From: Vitellaria paradoxa
Taxonomy: Eukaryota > Streptophyta > Magnoliopsida > Ericales > Sapotaceae
Reading direction: 5' to 3'
DNA: 64,000 bases
NCBI GenBank assembly: GCA_019916065.1
Contig: CM034238.1
Location: forward strand, 32,745,721-32,809,720
The position numbers and the translations under genes are program-made. Shown here piece by piece: positions 22,856-35,368 of this stretch. The notes beneath the pieces are model-generated. The model was not told the origin of the DNA and searched no databases. It saw nothing but the letters and a program-made list of their open reading frames with translations. Position 1 is the stretch's first letter. Each line of letters opens with the position of its first letter.

Positions 22856-23457
22856 GATGGGAACGGAAAAAGGAGAGAGCAATAATACCAAAGCCCAATC
22901 AATTGAGGAAGAAATTGTGGCCTGATGATGATATTTTCACTCAAGTAACAACCGAGGGTTTAGCTGAAACTCAACCCCAAAATGTGTCACGAGATATAGC
23001 AGGGATAAACTTGGTACCAGCAACAATAGGTCAGCCAATGGTACCCTACTATCGGTTGCCATCTTCAGTTTCATATCCAACACACTACCCATATCAGTAT
23101 ATGATGCCTTATCAGGTACATTACTAGTTTCAGTTCGCACCTCCAGTGATAATAGTAAAGAATGTGACTGTGATCGTACCTACTCCTTCATCAAATCCAG
23201 CCTTGACATCGGATACAGTAACAGAACCGAACCCAAGCAGTCAAGGTACTAGTTCACAGGAAGTTAGCACTAGCATTGGGGAAAGAGGTGAAAGTTTTAG
23301 TAATGAGGAGGATCATCTGCGAGGAGTATGTAGAAGCTGTCATAGACTGGGATACATAGTTACGGATGCCCTAGGCAATGCATCAAATGTTGTACTTACT
23401 GTGGCAGGAGGAGGCACACTCATAGTTGTTGCCCATATCGTAGAATTTGAAATGTAA
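22856..23457 (+). pseudogene. Extra leader ORF with a zinc-knuckle end, upstream of gag
   Basis: Between the PBS and gag the plus strand encodes, with a stop at 23125 and a frameshift near 23370, a proline/tyrosine-rich stretch (YPYQYMMPYQVHY), a serine/threonine-rich stretch and a cysteine-rich end. In the right frame the end has CRSCHRLGY followed by CTYCGRRRHTHSC, that is one decayed and one good C-X2-C-X4-H-X4-C knuckle. Gag starts only about 300 bp later and has its own knuckle. This could be a captured or duplicated zinc-knuckle ORF. I do not know a standard Tekay gene in this position. Confidence 0.45.
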
Positions 23458-23754
23458 AATGTAAAGGAAAAATTTTGGAAAAGTGATTCCTTTAGTGGTA
23501 ATCGGAGTGGCTATTAGTCTAATGACTAGTGTTATGTTGTGTACTCTTTCAATTCTAGTGATGTAGAGTAACTTAAGACTTTGTAATGTTGGAACTCTTG
23601 TTGTAGCTTGAATGGATAAAAGATGGTGTTATTATGTTGTACCTTTATGAATTTATTGAACTGTTATTTTATTATTAGACGAAGTTATGTTGTATCAAGA
23701 TATCAGATGTTGAATTAATCTTAATATTTTAGTGCTTTATTATATTTTTAGATA

Positions 23755-24790
23755 AAATTCCACCACGTGAAATAGGGGTGAGAGGCCAAGGCCAAGGTAG
23801 AAGAAGAGGATGGGGAGGTGCACTTGTTCAGCAGGAAGAGGAAACACATCATAGTACAGTGGTTGAGGCACAGCCTGATATGCAGCAGAATAATTTAGGA
23901 AGGAAGGAGGTGTAGTCAAGGACACCTGAGATTCAGTAACCTGCAGTTATGGACGCTGGGGCAGTATTGCAACAATTGGCGGCGGCTGTGGCTACAATAG
24001 CATGAGGGGCCCGAGTTGGACCCCAATCACAATTGCAGACAGGTTCCACTGCATTGGAGAAATTTAGAAGGATGAAACCTCTAACTTATGATGGAGTGGC
24101 TGATATGGATGTGGCTGAACACTTCCTAGAGGAATGTGAAAAGATAATAGTAGCAATGGAGATCACTGATCCTTCTACTCGTATTATGCTGACTGCATTT
24201 CAGCTAGTGGGAAGAGCATCAGCTTGGTGGTTTAGTTTGAGGGACACAGGAGGATTAGAGGGTCTCACTTGGGAAAGATTTAAGGAGAGGTTCAGGGATC
24301 ATTTCCTCCCTCAATCTTTGAGAGATGCTAAGAGGGAGGAATTCGCTGGGTTAATACAAAGGACCATAACAATGTTAGAGTACGAAAAGAAATTCTCAGA
24401 TTTATCAAAGTATGCACCCGACTTGGTCGCTACTACTCATTTGAAGTGCAGGAGATTTGAAAGGGGTTTGAGATCGACTCTGAGGAACAAGATGGTATTG
24501 TTGGGGTTGGAGGATTATGAGACTTTCATAAATCAAGTGATGACTGTAGAAAGGAACTTGAATGAAACCAAAGTTATTTATGAAAATCGATGTGGTAAGA
24601 ATGTAGGGGCTCAACAGGAAGGAGTTAGCAGAAAAAAGGTTAAGGGTAATTTATCAATCTCACAGATGCAGTTATCCTACCAAGAGAGTACAACACCCAA
24701 ATAATCAAGGAAATTGGACGGCACTTCTCAGAGGTTGATTATATGTTTTAATTGCTAACAACCGGGGCATAAGAGCACTGAATGTCCTAA
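23755..24790 (+). pseudogene. Tekay-like gag
   Basis: The frame begins near 23755 with an RGQGQGRRRGW-type basic stretch. After stops near 23912 and 24003 it is open from 24033 to 24704. It shows FRRMKPLTYDGVADMDVAEH, then ASAWWFSLRD, WERFKERFRDHFLPQSLRD and YEKKFSDLSKYAPDLV, the Retrotrans_gag domain. A zinc knuckle follows at about 24748-24790 (PGHKSTECPK with its first cysteines at about 24750), where another stop is present. The gene is dead but still recognisable through most of the domain. Confidence 0.8.
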
Positions 24791-27700
24791 GACCGGGAGA
24801 CAAAGTGAGTCAATAAGACAAATGAGAAGTAGACAGGTCGGGGAGAATAGGGTGTGATATGGATGTGGAGAGATGGGACATATTTAGAAGTTTTACCCTC
24901 AGATTCAGCGAGGTGCAGGGGGAAGGATGGTACAATCTGGACAGTTATTACAAGGAACCTGCCCATCGATCTCCTAGTCAGTACAGCAGTAGAATCAATA
25001 GAGGATTGTCCCACAAGGGACGATGCAAACTGGGACATCACAGTAGCCGAGGGTGAACCCACAAGGATAGAGATTTTGTAGATCTCAGAATGTTCAAGCA
25101 CAAGGCAGAGTATTTGCAGTGACACAGTTGGAGGCGCCGACTGAGCCTATGGTGATCAAAAGTATTTTTCGTGTCTATTCATCCTATGTTACAGTACTCT
25201 TAGACACGGGAGCATCTCATTCATTTATCACTACATCATTTGCATTTACCTTGGGAATAGAAGTTAGCCCTTTGGAATTATTTTTATATGTGGAGACACC
25301 TGCAGCAGGATTCTCTTCTTTGACCCAAGTATGTAAAGAGTGTGAAATAAGGGCAATGGATGTTTTTGATGGGCGAGAAATTGTCTCAACATTTGACTTG
25401 ATTGCATTGGAAATGAGGGGTTTTGATATCATACTTGGGATGGATTGACTTATGTCCTACCAAGCTATGATCGACTGTCATTAAGGTAACCTTATCCACG
25501 TCAGAGGGGGATCAGATTCGTTTCTTTATAGACTGGTATGAAATGCGAGAATTGTCACTCTTGAATGATCGTGGAAAGAATGAATTGTGCAGTTTATTTG
25601 CTTGCATGGTTATAGAAGAAGAGGGCGAAGAACAGAGAATTGAATTGCCTAAGGTTGTGAATGAATTTCCCGAAGTGTTCCCAGAAGAGATATTAGGGTT
25701 GCCACCTGAAGAGGAAGTAGAGTTTTGCATTAATCTAATCTTGGGCATAGAACCTATCTCTATTCCACCTTACAGGTTAGCACCAGTAGAGTTAGTAGAA
25801 TTGAAAACACAAATAAAGGAATTGTTAACTAAAGGATTCATCCGACCAAGTACATCACCTTGGGGTGCACCGGAATTATTTGTAGCGAAGAAGGATGGGA
25901 CGTTGAGAATGTGTATTGATTACAGGATATTAAATAGGGTGACTATCAAGAATAGATATCTGCTACCAAGAATCGATGATTTATTTGACCAATTGAAGGG
26001 ATCGTTGGTGTTTTCGAAGATTGATCTACGATCTGGGTACCACTAAGTGAGGATAAGGGAAGAAGACATTCCAAAGGCAGCATTCCAGACTCGGTATGGT
26101 CATTACAAGTTTCTGGTTATGCCTTTTGGTTTGACAAATGCACCTACAGTCTGTATGGATTTGATGAATCGAGTCTTTAGAAATTATTTCGATAAATTTG
26201 TGGTGGTATTTATAAACAATGTCTTGGTGTATTCTAAGTCAAAAGAAGAACATGAACAACATTTGAGGCTCGTGTTACAAAGGTTAAAGGATCATCAATT
26301 ATATACCAAATTAAGAAAATGTGAATTCTGGCTTAGGAAAGTTAAATTTCTGGGACATGTTACATCGGAGGAAGGGGTAGCAGTGGACCCATCCAAAATT
26401 AAAGCTATTTTGGAATGGTCTCAACCTAAGTCCGTATTTGAAATCCGCAGTTTCCTTGGGGTTGGCAAAATACTACAGAAAGTTTGTCCTAAATTTTTCC
26501 AGATTAGAAGCTCCATTGACTAGATTAACTTGAAAGGGAATCAAATTTGAGTGGAATGATACATGTGAAAGATCATTTCAAGAGATAAAAAAAAGATTAA
26601 CTACTACACCAGTACTAGTCATCCCAGAGAGGGGAGCTGGTTACCCGGTATGTTGTGATGCATCACGGGAATGACTTGGGTGTGTTTTTATGTAGAATGG
26701 GTGAATGGTGGCCTATGGTTCTAGACAGTTGAATAATCATGAGAAGAATTATCCAGTGCATCATTTGGAGCTAGCAGCAGTAATCTTTGCCTTGAAGAGT
26801 TGCAGGCACTATTTGTACAGTGAGAGATTTGAAGTGTTCTCGGACCACAAAAGTTAGAAATTTATATTTCCTCAGAGAGATTTGAATTTAAGGCAGCAGT
26901 GGTGGATGGAGTACATGGAGGATTATGACTTTGAATTGCATTATCATCCGGATAAAGCTAATGTAGTTGCAGATGCCTTGAGCAGGAAGACCAAAAGTGA
27001 CATGGCCTGTGTAGCAATCAAAGAGTGGGAAACGATGGAGATATTGAATGAATTTGAATTGGACCTTAAAGAGGGAGAGGAACAAGGAATGTTGTATACT
27101 ATTGTCATCCAACCAGCTTTAATCAGCAAGGTAATGGAGGCTCAGAAGTCGGATGAGGAAGCTAATGATGTTTGAATAAAATAAGGGGTCTAGTGGATAT
27201 TTCGGGTTGGACAGTGGGTGATGATGGAATTGTCAAATATCAAGGAAGAATCTTTGTACCCTCCTCAGCTAAGGAGGAGGTTTTGAGAGAATTTCACCAT
27301 TCCTGGCTAGTAGTGCATCCGGGGGATACGAAAATGTGTCATGATTTAAAGAGGCAATTTTACAGGGCAAGAATGAAGAATGATATAGCGGAGTTTATCA
27401 GCAAGTGCCTAACTTATCAGCAGGTGAAGGCAGAGCATCAAAGACTAGCTGGATTGTTACAACCATTGCCAATATCTGAGTGGAAGTGGGAAAATGTGAC
27501 TATAGACTTTGTGACAGTATTGCCAAAGACAAAAAGAGGATGTGACGGCATATGGGTAATCGTTGACCGATTAACAAAATCAGCTCATTTCTTGTCAATG
27601 CGGGTGACAGATTCAATGGATTCTTTAGCCCGATTGTATATCCAAGAAATTGTGAGATTACACGGAACACCTATATCAATTGTCACAGATCGAGATTCAC

Positions 27701-28570
27701 GATTTGTCTCTCGATTTTGGTAAAGTTTTCAAATGATCATGGGGGCAAAGTTATGTTTTAGTATAGCCTATCATCCTCAAACTGATGGATAGTTTAAGCG
27801 AACAATTAAAATCTTAGAGGATATGCTCTAAGCCTATGTGTTAGATTTTAAAGGGAGTTGGGAAGATCATTTGCCACTAGTGGAATTCACTTATAACAAT
27901 GCCACTAGTGGAATTCACTTATAACAACAGTTATCAGGTTAACATTGGAATGGCACCATTCGAGGCATTATATGGGAGACCATGTAGATCGCCAGTATGT
28001 TGGACGCAGGTGGGAGAGGCAGCTATGATTAGGCCAGAGTTAGTCCGCGAAACTAATGAGAAGATTAAGGTAATTAGGCAAAGATTGGAGACAGCACACA
28101 GTCGTTAGAAGAGTTAAGTGGATCAAAGAAGGAGGCCTTTAAAGTCTCAAGTGGGGATCATGTATTTCTGAAAGTGTCACCATGAAAGGGACAGTTCAGA
28201 TTTAGTAGACAAGGGAAATTATCTCCCAGATATATTGGTCCATTTGAAATATTGGCAAGAGTTGGAGAGGTTGCTTATCGATTGGCACTACCACCACAGT
28301 TTTCTGGAGTGCACGAGGTTTTTCATGCCTCTATGTTACGCAAGTACATTCCGGATCCTACTCGTGTTGAATTGGACCGAATTGGAGATAGACTCGGATG
28401 TGAAATATGAAATACAGCCGATTCAGATTCTAGATTCTTGAGACCAAATACTTCGAGGTAAAACTATCTCATTGGTTCAAGTATTATGGAGACATCATAA
28501 AGTGGAGGAATCAACTTGGGAGCGTGAGTCCGAGATACGAGAATGATATCCACAATTGTTTTCTTAAAGT
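24791..28570 (+). pseudogene. Tekay-like pol (protease, RT, RNase H, integrase, chromodomain), inactivated
   Basis: Domains in order: protease LLDTGASHSFI near 25198; RT from about 25800 with [20 protein letters not shown] and [10 protein letters not shown]; RNase H near 26690-26990 ending ADALSRK; integrase from 27172; a C-terminal [20 protein letters not shown] block near 28228; and a chromodomain-like VLWRHHKVEESTWE near 28477. Damage includes stops at 26044, 26521, 26855, 27172, 27721 and 27790, a +1 shift near 26463, and a 28-bp tandem duplication (27871-27926). The RT catalytic motif reads FINNV instead of F/YxDD, the integrase zinc finger has lost a cysteine (27415) and its catalytic Glu codon is now Lys (27796). 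Confidence 0.9.
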
Positions 28571-28618
28571 GTGCTATGTATTAAATTTTGAGGACGAAAT
28601 TTTTTGAAGGGGGGAGAA

Positions 28619-30998
28619 TGTAATACCCCAGACTTTTGTGTTAATGTAAATAGATGATTATTCAAACATTTTGGAGGTAATAGTATGTTGGTTAAGAGGT
28701 ATTCCTCATTAGTAGCACTCTAGAGTGAAGAACTTTGAAAGAGATAAGCCAAACATTCAAGAGTTAGCATTTTGGCACAAGTGCAGGAAGGAGGCACCTT
28801 GAGCGCACAAGACATGGGCGCCCAAGGCTCGGGCGCATAAGGAGGAACTCAGTTGGACACCCGAGCTACAGCAGAAATGACAGGTATGATGTATTCTGAC
28901 TTGTGTGGCCGAACCCTTACCCCTACACACCTATAATCAACTAGGGAGATGGAGAAATTTGTAGAATACTATTGAGGGATTAAATATAATCGATTCTTTA
29001 GGTGTAAAACGTGTGGATTGGAGGAGAAGAAATGTTTTGTGGGTAGGAAAGAGAGGAAACCGGGAGAGGAAGAAAAAACAAGGGAACCGGGTGGAGTTTT
29101 GAATGGTAAGTCCTTCTAGCCTTGATTAAAATCAAATTAACTTTGCAAGAATGTAATTGAGCACTCAAGGAATCCATCCATGTAATTTTTTTGCCATTTA
29201 GATCAAAGGGTGGGTGATTCAATCCATCAAAGTTGTGGGCTTGAAATCGGGAAGAGACCACCCCTTGTTGCTCCATTCTTATTTCAACTTGAGGTAGGAA
29301 TTTAATACTTCATTCTTACATATGTGATGTATAACAAGGACTAGAATACCATTAGAGAAACCTTTTCAAGTGTTCATTACATCTATGGAAGAAAATAGAA
29401 ATTATATACACATATATATGTATGTATAGGTTGAGAGAGTGAAAATGATGTTTGATCCATAACTTGACCCATAGTTGATGAAAACTCAAATTGTTGGTTT
29501 TCTTTGGTGCCTATAAGTCCTGTGGTAATGTTAGAGACATGAAACTTTAGGTATTTTATCTTAAACTTGGTCAATTTGAGGTCCTAAGAGTGGAGAACCA
29601 AGAACCCCAAAAACTGAGCACGAGACATGTAACTTGAATCAAGCTGTTGGCGCATAAGGTAGGAATCAGTTGGGCGCCCGCCAACTTGGGCGCCTAAGCC
29701 CTTGGGCGCACGACTGTGTGTTAGTTTGGGCGCCCATCGACACTAGTTTAATTTCCTGACTTTGTTTATTTTGACCTCCTACCCTAGGTTTATGAAAGAG
29801 TTTAGTAACATGTTTTTGCACGACGCTTTATTTATTTAATTGCATGAATTGAGAGAGGGAAATATGTTCTAAAAAGTTGTTAAGAGATGATTGACTTATG
29901 ATAGTGGAATTTGACATGTAATGGTGAATAAATGAGGCTTTGAATAAAATGAAATGAAAAGATACCATGAGATAAGATCTATGATAAAGTGGATTGTGAT
30001 TATGTGTTATTGAAGGGTAAGTGATGATGAATGTAAGTAAATGATTCAATAAATTGAAATATGATTGATGATGTGCCGAGGGCCATGGTGGGGTGCGGAA
30101 ATAGGAAGGTTTTGAGGCTACCCTCGGGTTAAGAGACCTGGAACCTGCGCAAGGTTTGGTATCCATGCCGGTGGGTTAATAGCCCACAACATGGTATGTG
30201 TATTGGTCGCTCATGGCCTTGGACTGTGATCCTAAATGATAGTGTTTGGTTTATCGTTTCCGTTGGGTCTGGACCCATAAAAGAGGATATTATGTATGCA
30301 TCCACCCTCGATGACTTGTGTGGAAATGGTTATGTGATTGAATGATGATTAAACGATAAAGTGAAGATGAAGTGTGATTTGAATTAATGATTGAGATTTC
30401 AAAAGATGAGTATTAACTGGAATTAAATTTCATACCATGGTATTGTTCAATGATGATATGTTCTTACCTAAATTGGTTACTTGTTGTGTTGATGATTGTT
30501 GTAGCTCTAGAAAATGTTGAAGTAGCTAAATATACCATGAATAGCATGCATGTTTGGATTACATATCATATATGTTCATTTGTAGCATCATGGGCACAAG
30601 TGGACCCGTGCTCACGTCCCTACAGATTTTGTTGTAGGAACAGAACATAATAACCAGGTGAGCTAATGGAGTTGAACTAGAAGTGCATTTGCATGAGCCA
30701 TTCCAAACTTAGTAAAATTTTGGGTAACTTGAATATTTATTTGAAAGTTGTAATATTTTTAAATTGAGAGTCTCATTCGATTAGGTTGTAAAGGCCCTAA
30801 GGCTTATGTAATGTATGACCAAGAAGGATATGTTGCAGTTTGAGGCCTAGCACTAACCATGCTAATTTCATGTTATTTTAATATGTGTCATGGCTCACCA
30901 GGAGTTGTTGCGTTGCTCTGATCATGAAATAGTAGTGTTAGTGCATGTTATGTGTGTTTATCACTCACCCCTCGGGTCACGGGACTCGAGGCGTGACA
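28619..30998 (+). mobile_element. 3' LTR of the Tekay-like element
   Basis: A PPT, AAGGGGGGAGAA (about 28607-28618), sits against the LTR start TGTAATACCCCAGAC. The LTR ends GGCGTGACA at 30998. It pairs with 19606-22766. The flanking 24 bp (30999-31022) are not copia sequence but a second copy of the element's own PBS region, so the usual target duplication is absent. Confidence 0.88.
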
Positions 30999-31022
30999 GG
31001 TTGGTATTAGAGCCTAGGTCAG
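30999..31022 (+). other. Second PBS-region copy beyond the 3' LTR
   Basis: GGTTGGTATTAGAGCCTAGG directly follows the 3' LTR end and matches the start of the internal region at 22767-22790. Copia sequence starts immediately after, near 31023. It marks a former LTR-internal-LTR-internal tandem, cut by a deletion. Confidence 0.75.
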
Positions 31023-33127
31023 CATATTCTTGGGCTATTCTCCTACTTTGTGTGACTACAAGTGCTACTCACCTTCTACCAAAAAGTTCTATATTTCCAT
31101 GAATGTCACCTTCTTTGAACACTAGTCCTACCACACCACTTCTCACATTCAAGGGGAACAATCTGAAGAATATTCCAACTGGTGTGATCTAGTTATTGAA
31201 ACTCTCACTGCACTTGATATCCCATCAACTAAACCTAAGCCATCACACTTTATTACCGTTCTTGAGTCAACCACAAAAAAGACCTTCCCTCTCCAAGTTT
31301 ACTCCAAATGACCCAAAACCACCACTAAAAAGATAGAACACAAGGACACTCCTATGCAAAGTTAGCCGCCTGATCCGGATAATGGTCATTCAACTTCTAA
31401 CTCAAGTAACACTTCTTCCAAAACTCTCCCATTGTCCCCATTACCAATGATCTAGATTGCCCTACTGCCTTGAGAAAAGGAGATAGAACTTGTACCAAGC
31501 ACCCGATTAGGAACTATATGTCTTACAAAAATTTGTCATCTCAATATAAGTCTTTTGGGGCAAACATGACTACTGTGCATATTCCTTCATCCATTCAGGA
31601 AGCTTTGACCAACCCAGAATGGAAAAAGGTAGTATGGGATGAAATGCAAGCAATTCAGAAGAATGGCACATGGGTTCTGTCAGAGTTACCACATGGTAAA
31701 CATTCTATAGGGTGCAAGTGGATATTCACAGTTAAATACCAGGCTGATGGAAGTATTGACAGGTTTAAAGCCTGGTTGGTAGCGAAAGGCTTTACCCAAT
31801 CATATGGCATTGATTACCAAGAAACATTTCCACCAGTTGTAAAGTTGAATACTATAAGGGTATTCTTAAGTTTGGTAGCTAACCTTGATTGGCCATTATT
31901 CCAACTGGATGTCAAGAATGCTTTTTTAAACGAAGATCTCACCAAAGAAGTATACATGGACATCCCTTTAGGCTTTGAATTTTCAAATTACAAAGCAAAA
32001 GTGTGTAAACTAAAAAGATCTTTGTATTGTCTAAAACAATCTCCACGCGCTTGGTTTGATAGGTTCAACAAAATTTTGAGACAACTGGGTTATACATAGT
32101 GTCCATCCGATCACACTTTATTCATCAAGCACTAATCCAATGGTAAAGTTGCAGTTCCCATTGTTTATGTTAATGACATCATCTTGACAGGGGACTACCC
32201 GAAAAAGTTAGACAATCTCAAGAAGTCCTTGGCAAAGGAATTTGAGACTAAATACTTGGGTCAACAAAGTATTTTTTGAGAATGGAGGTAGCTCGGTCAT
32301 GACAAGGAATATCTGTAGCACAACACAAATATGTTCTTGATCTACTTAAGGAGACAGGAATGCTAGCGTGTAAACTTGCTTATACTCCAATGGATTCCAG
32401 TACTAAGCTTGGAGCTAAGAAAGACTGCAGTCTAGTAGATGGGGGGGAAATACCAAAAACTTATGGGAAAACTCATTTATTTATCACACACCAAACCAGA
32501 CATTGAATTTGCAGTTAGTGTGGTCAACCAGCTTTGCATGATCCAACAGAGGAACATTAGATGCAATGCTCAGAATTCTAAGGTACCTAAAAATGACAGT
32601 TGGAAATGGCTTATACTTCAAAAAATGCTCGATGCACAATCTTGAAGTGTTTGTAGATGCAAATTGGGCTCGGTCTCTCACTAACAGGAAATCCACTTCA
32701 GGATATTGCACTTATGTATAGGGTAATTTGGTGACTTGGCAGAGTAAGAAATAATCTATTGTGTCGAGGAGGAGTGCAGAAGCAGAATTTAGAGAAGTGG
32801 CACTAGGTATATGTGAAGGAATGTGGTTGAAAAGACTATTGAAATAGAGTGGAATTACTGCTACAAAAACTATGAAAGTCCACTATGATAAATCAATTTT
32901 TCATTTGTATTGCTAAAAACCCAATGCACCGTGATTGGACAAAACAGGTGGAAATTGATTGTCACTTTATCAAGGAGAAGATTGACAATAATACTGTGTA
33001 GGTGCTATATGTTCCTACCAGTCGACAGATCTCAGACATCCTTACAAAAGCTCTTCCAAGGAAAACATTTGAAGATCTGAGTTCCAAGCTAGGCTTATTT
33101 AACATTCACACCAAACTTTAGGGGGAG
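31023..33127 (+). pseudogene. Ty1/copia pol (integrase end, RT, RNase H), decayed
   Basis: This continues the plus-strand copia element begun at 18609. It starts at the integrase tail (YSWAIL... then KFYISMNVTFFEH in a shifted frame near 31085). The ORF 31470-32099 holds RT blocks: NGTWVLSELPHGKHSIGCKW, VKYQADGSIDRFKAWLVAKG, LDVKNAFLNEDLTKEVYMDI, KRSLYCLKQSPRAWFDRFN. The catalytic motif at about 32166-32177 reads YVND, not YVDD. RNase H follows with GKLIYLSHTKPDIEFAV (32460) and RKSTSGYCTY (32688), broken by stops and shifts. Protease and most of integrase are missing between 19605 and 31023. Confidence 0.88.
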
Positions 33128-33346
33128 TGTAGAAATATAGAGGAAATTTAAACCCCTACTTTATAGGGATTTATTAATTAGATGTCAGTTTTTTTTTTCC
33201 TAATTTTGGGTTATTGTTATTTCCTTATTTAGGGTATGCTAGCTATAATTATTTTCATGTATTTTGTCTATGCAGCCTAATTATAGGTTGGCCTATTGTA
33301 TTTGTGTATCAATGAACGAAAGAATTCTAGACTTTGAAATTCTTCA
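33128..33346 (+). mobile_element. 3' LTR of the plus-strand copia element
   Basis: A PPT (TTTAGGGGGAG, 33117-33127) precedes TGTAGAAATATAG. The LTR is about 219 bp and ends near ATTCTTCA at 33346. No 5' LTR partner was found in the window, so the right edge is inferred from the CA end and from where the duplicated host block A begins (33351). Confidence 0.65.
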
Positions 33347-33350
33347 ACGC

Positions 33351-34747
33351 GATGCAATATGCACAACATTAGATATGCCACATGATATTTTATTTATGTG
33401 TTAGCATTACTGCCCTATTTGAACAAAGATACCCCTACATCTTTCAAAGAAGTTAGAATATTATGATTGCACCACTTCAACTATTCAGTAAACAATCATA
33501 TCATGCTCACAAAGATGGAAGCAATTCAATTAAAGACCGCTTGGAATTCAAAAATTAAATACTACTGTAGTTGAATCTTTCAATGAGACGGAATAGTTGG
33601 ACCAAACTTTGCAACTTAGAATTCCCCATGTATTATATGCCACCTATCATTCTTGAATAACAATTTTCTTGCAATTAAATTGACTGCGTTCACATGTTTT
33701 GGCATTTTAAATTGGTGACATAATTAGGAATTTATTGAAATGTAATTGAAGCTTGCTTCCTACATAAAAAACATGAAACTTGAATTTTCATGTACCTATT
33801 AATATTTGTCCTTAAGATCTTCAACCAAATGACCACTGAAATGCTTTTCTGTTCTTTGATAAGAAAGCACTTCACATAGATACTAAAAGATTGAGTTTCA
33901 CAAGATAGATTGGAAAGCGTTCTCTATGCAAAAGAATAGGTGAATTAACATATTGAATTAAATTACTTCAGATACATCAGACTTATAGTTAACATCTTAT
34001 ACTTTGTATAAGTATGGAGAAATGGTAATATAGAATCCTAAACAAATTGATTTAAGATAGATATAAACACAAGAAACTAACTAACACAATATTATCTGAT
34101 TGCGATTTTCACTTATCCATATGACATATAACTTATACAAGTTTTTGCAACACAAAGAACATTTCAAAGTCTCAAACATTTGCACAATAGGCAAACATGT
34201 TGCAAGAATCTAACTTTTTAAGTAACTATTGAAATGATAAAATATAACAAATATACAAGGAAATTACAATATATCACAACTAACTATTAAAAAAAATGAA
34301 AAACTATTGGCTAAAAACCATCATTTTACGCATTTCACCTTCAACAAACATTAATGTATCAATTAAAAAAAGATCTGAATACATTTCTAGGTCAACAAAA
34401 GTTGGAGGATATTAAAGGTAAATGGCAATAAACAACATGCCATTCAACTAAGTTAACAAGACTAATTATAAATTAAACTAATTTCAATAGGTTGGCACCC
34501 AAAATTTACAAAACTAGAATGATATGTTATTAGCTTCCATATAAACAAACTCTTGGCAATGATTAGTAGTCGCATCTAGTAAAACAATTGGTTTTAGTAT
34601 GGCACCTACACAGATGAAAAAATAGTTGAAATTAACTATTTATGCAAACAGTGTATTCTATGTAAGAAAAAAATCCAGCTTTCTTTTGTAAAATGTTACT
34701 TAAGTATCCTTAGAAAGAGAAAGCGATGAGGCAAAATTCATCAAAAC
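33351..34747. repeat. Diverged host-locus repeat blocks A and C, copy 1
   Basis: Block A (33351-33640) matches 38241-38515. Block C (about 34075-34550) matches 62665-63140. Both pairs are in the same orientation with many substitutions and small indels. The part between them (33641-34074) has no match elsewhere in the window. No coding frame is seen. With copies 2 and 3 and the Athila/copia nest subtracted, the three sets lie about 4.9-5 kb apart, as expected of an old local duplication. Confidence 0.6.
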
Positions 34748-35054
34748 TTTCTCTTTAGCCAAATAATTTTCTGCTAATGTATTTTCAGAAGTACATGTAA
34801 AAGAATATACACAAAGAAGTGCTTGCATGCATATATATATATATATAAAGTTTCTCTTTAGCCAAATAATTTTATGCTCATGTATTTTTATAAGTACATG
34901 TAAAAGAATATACACAAAGAAGTGCTTGCATGCATATATATATATATAAAGTTTCTCTTTAGCCAAATAATTTTCTGCTCATGTATTTTCAGAAGTACAT
35001 GTAAAAGAATATACACAAAGAAGTGCTTGCATGCATATATATATATATATATAT
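34748..35054. repeat. Three tandem ~102-bp repeats with (AT)n ends
   Basis: Units at 34748-34850, 34851-34951 and 34952-35054 each start TTTCTCTTTAGCCAAATAA, contain AGTACATGTAAAAGAATA, and end in GCATGCATATAT with a variable (AT)n tract. They differ at only a few sites. Minus-strand peptides here are repeat artefacts. Confidence 0.9.
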
Positions 35055-35207
35055 GTATTCGTGTGTGCGCATGCACGTGAGCATGGCAAATTAAAACAGT
35101 TGACCAACAGTTTCTCAAGTCAACACAATAAAAGTGCTGAGTAATGAGCTAATATTATGAAAAGTGATAACATTTTCTAATATTTCAAACAAATGGAACT
35201 AGCATAC

Positions 35208-35368
35208 CTCAGTAAATATGCTTCCTAGTACACCTATTGCTAGTCATTCGATAGTTTATACTCTTCTACATCTTGTTCAAAAAATAATTTACCGCATAGT
35301 TCTGCTTGGCAAGACTAGACCAACGTGATTCATATAATGTTTTCCGCACTATTTCAAAGTTTGAATAT
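35208..35368 (-). other. Candidate exon of an unidentified gene
   Basis: The minus strand has a good acceptor (GTTTTTGCAG), 161 nt, and a donor (GTATGCTAG). The first part is open and protein-like: NFEIVRKTLYESRWSSLAKQ followed by NYAVNYF. A shift near residue 32 leads into EYKLSND with several stops. It may be a decayed exon. It does not match any part of DNA polymerase epsilon that I can recall, although POL2 exons lie on the same strand 6.5 kb upstream. Confidence 0.3.

Noticed and set aside
34700..35118. Minus-strand ORFs with repeated ACKHFFVYILLHVL peptide
   Set aside because: They are translations of the 102-bp tandem repeat and its (AT)n tracts.
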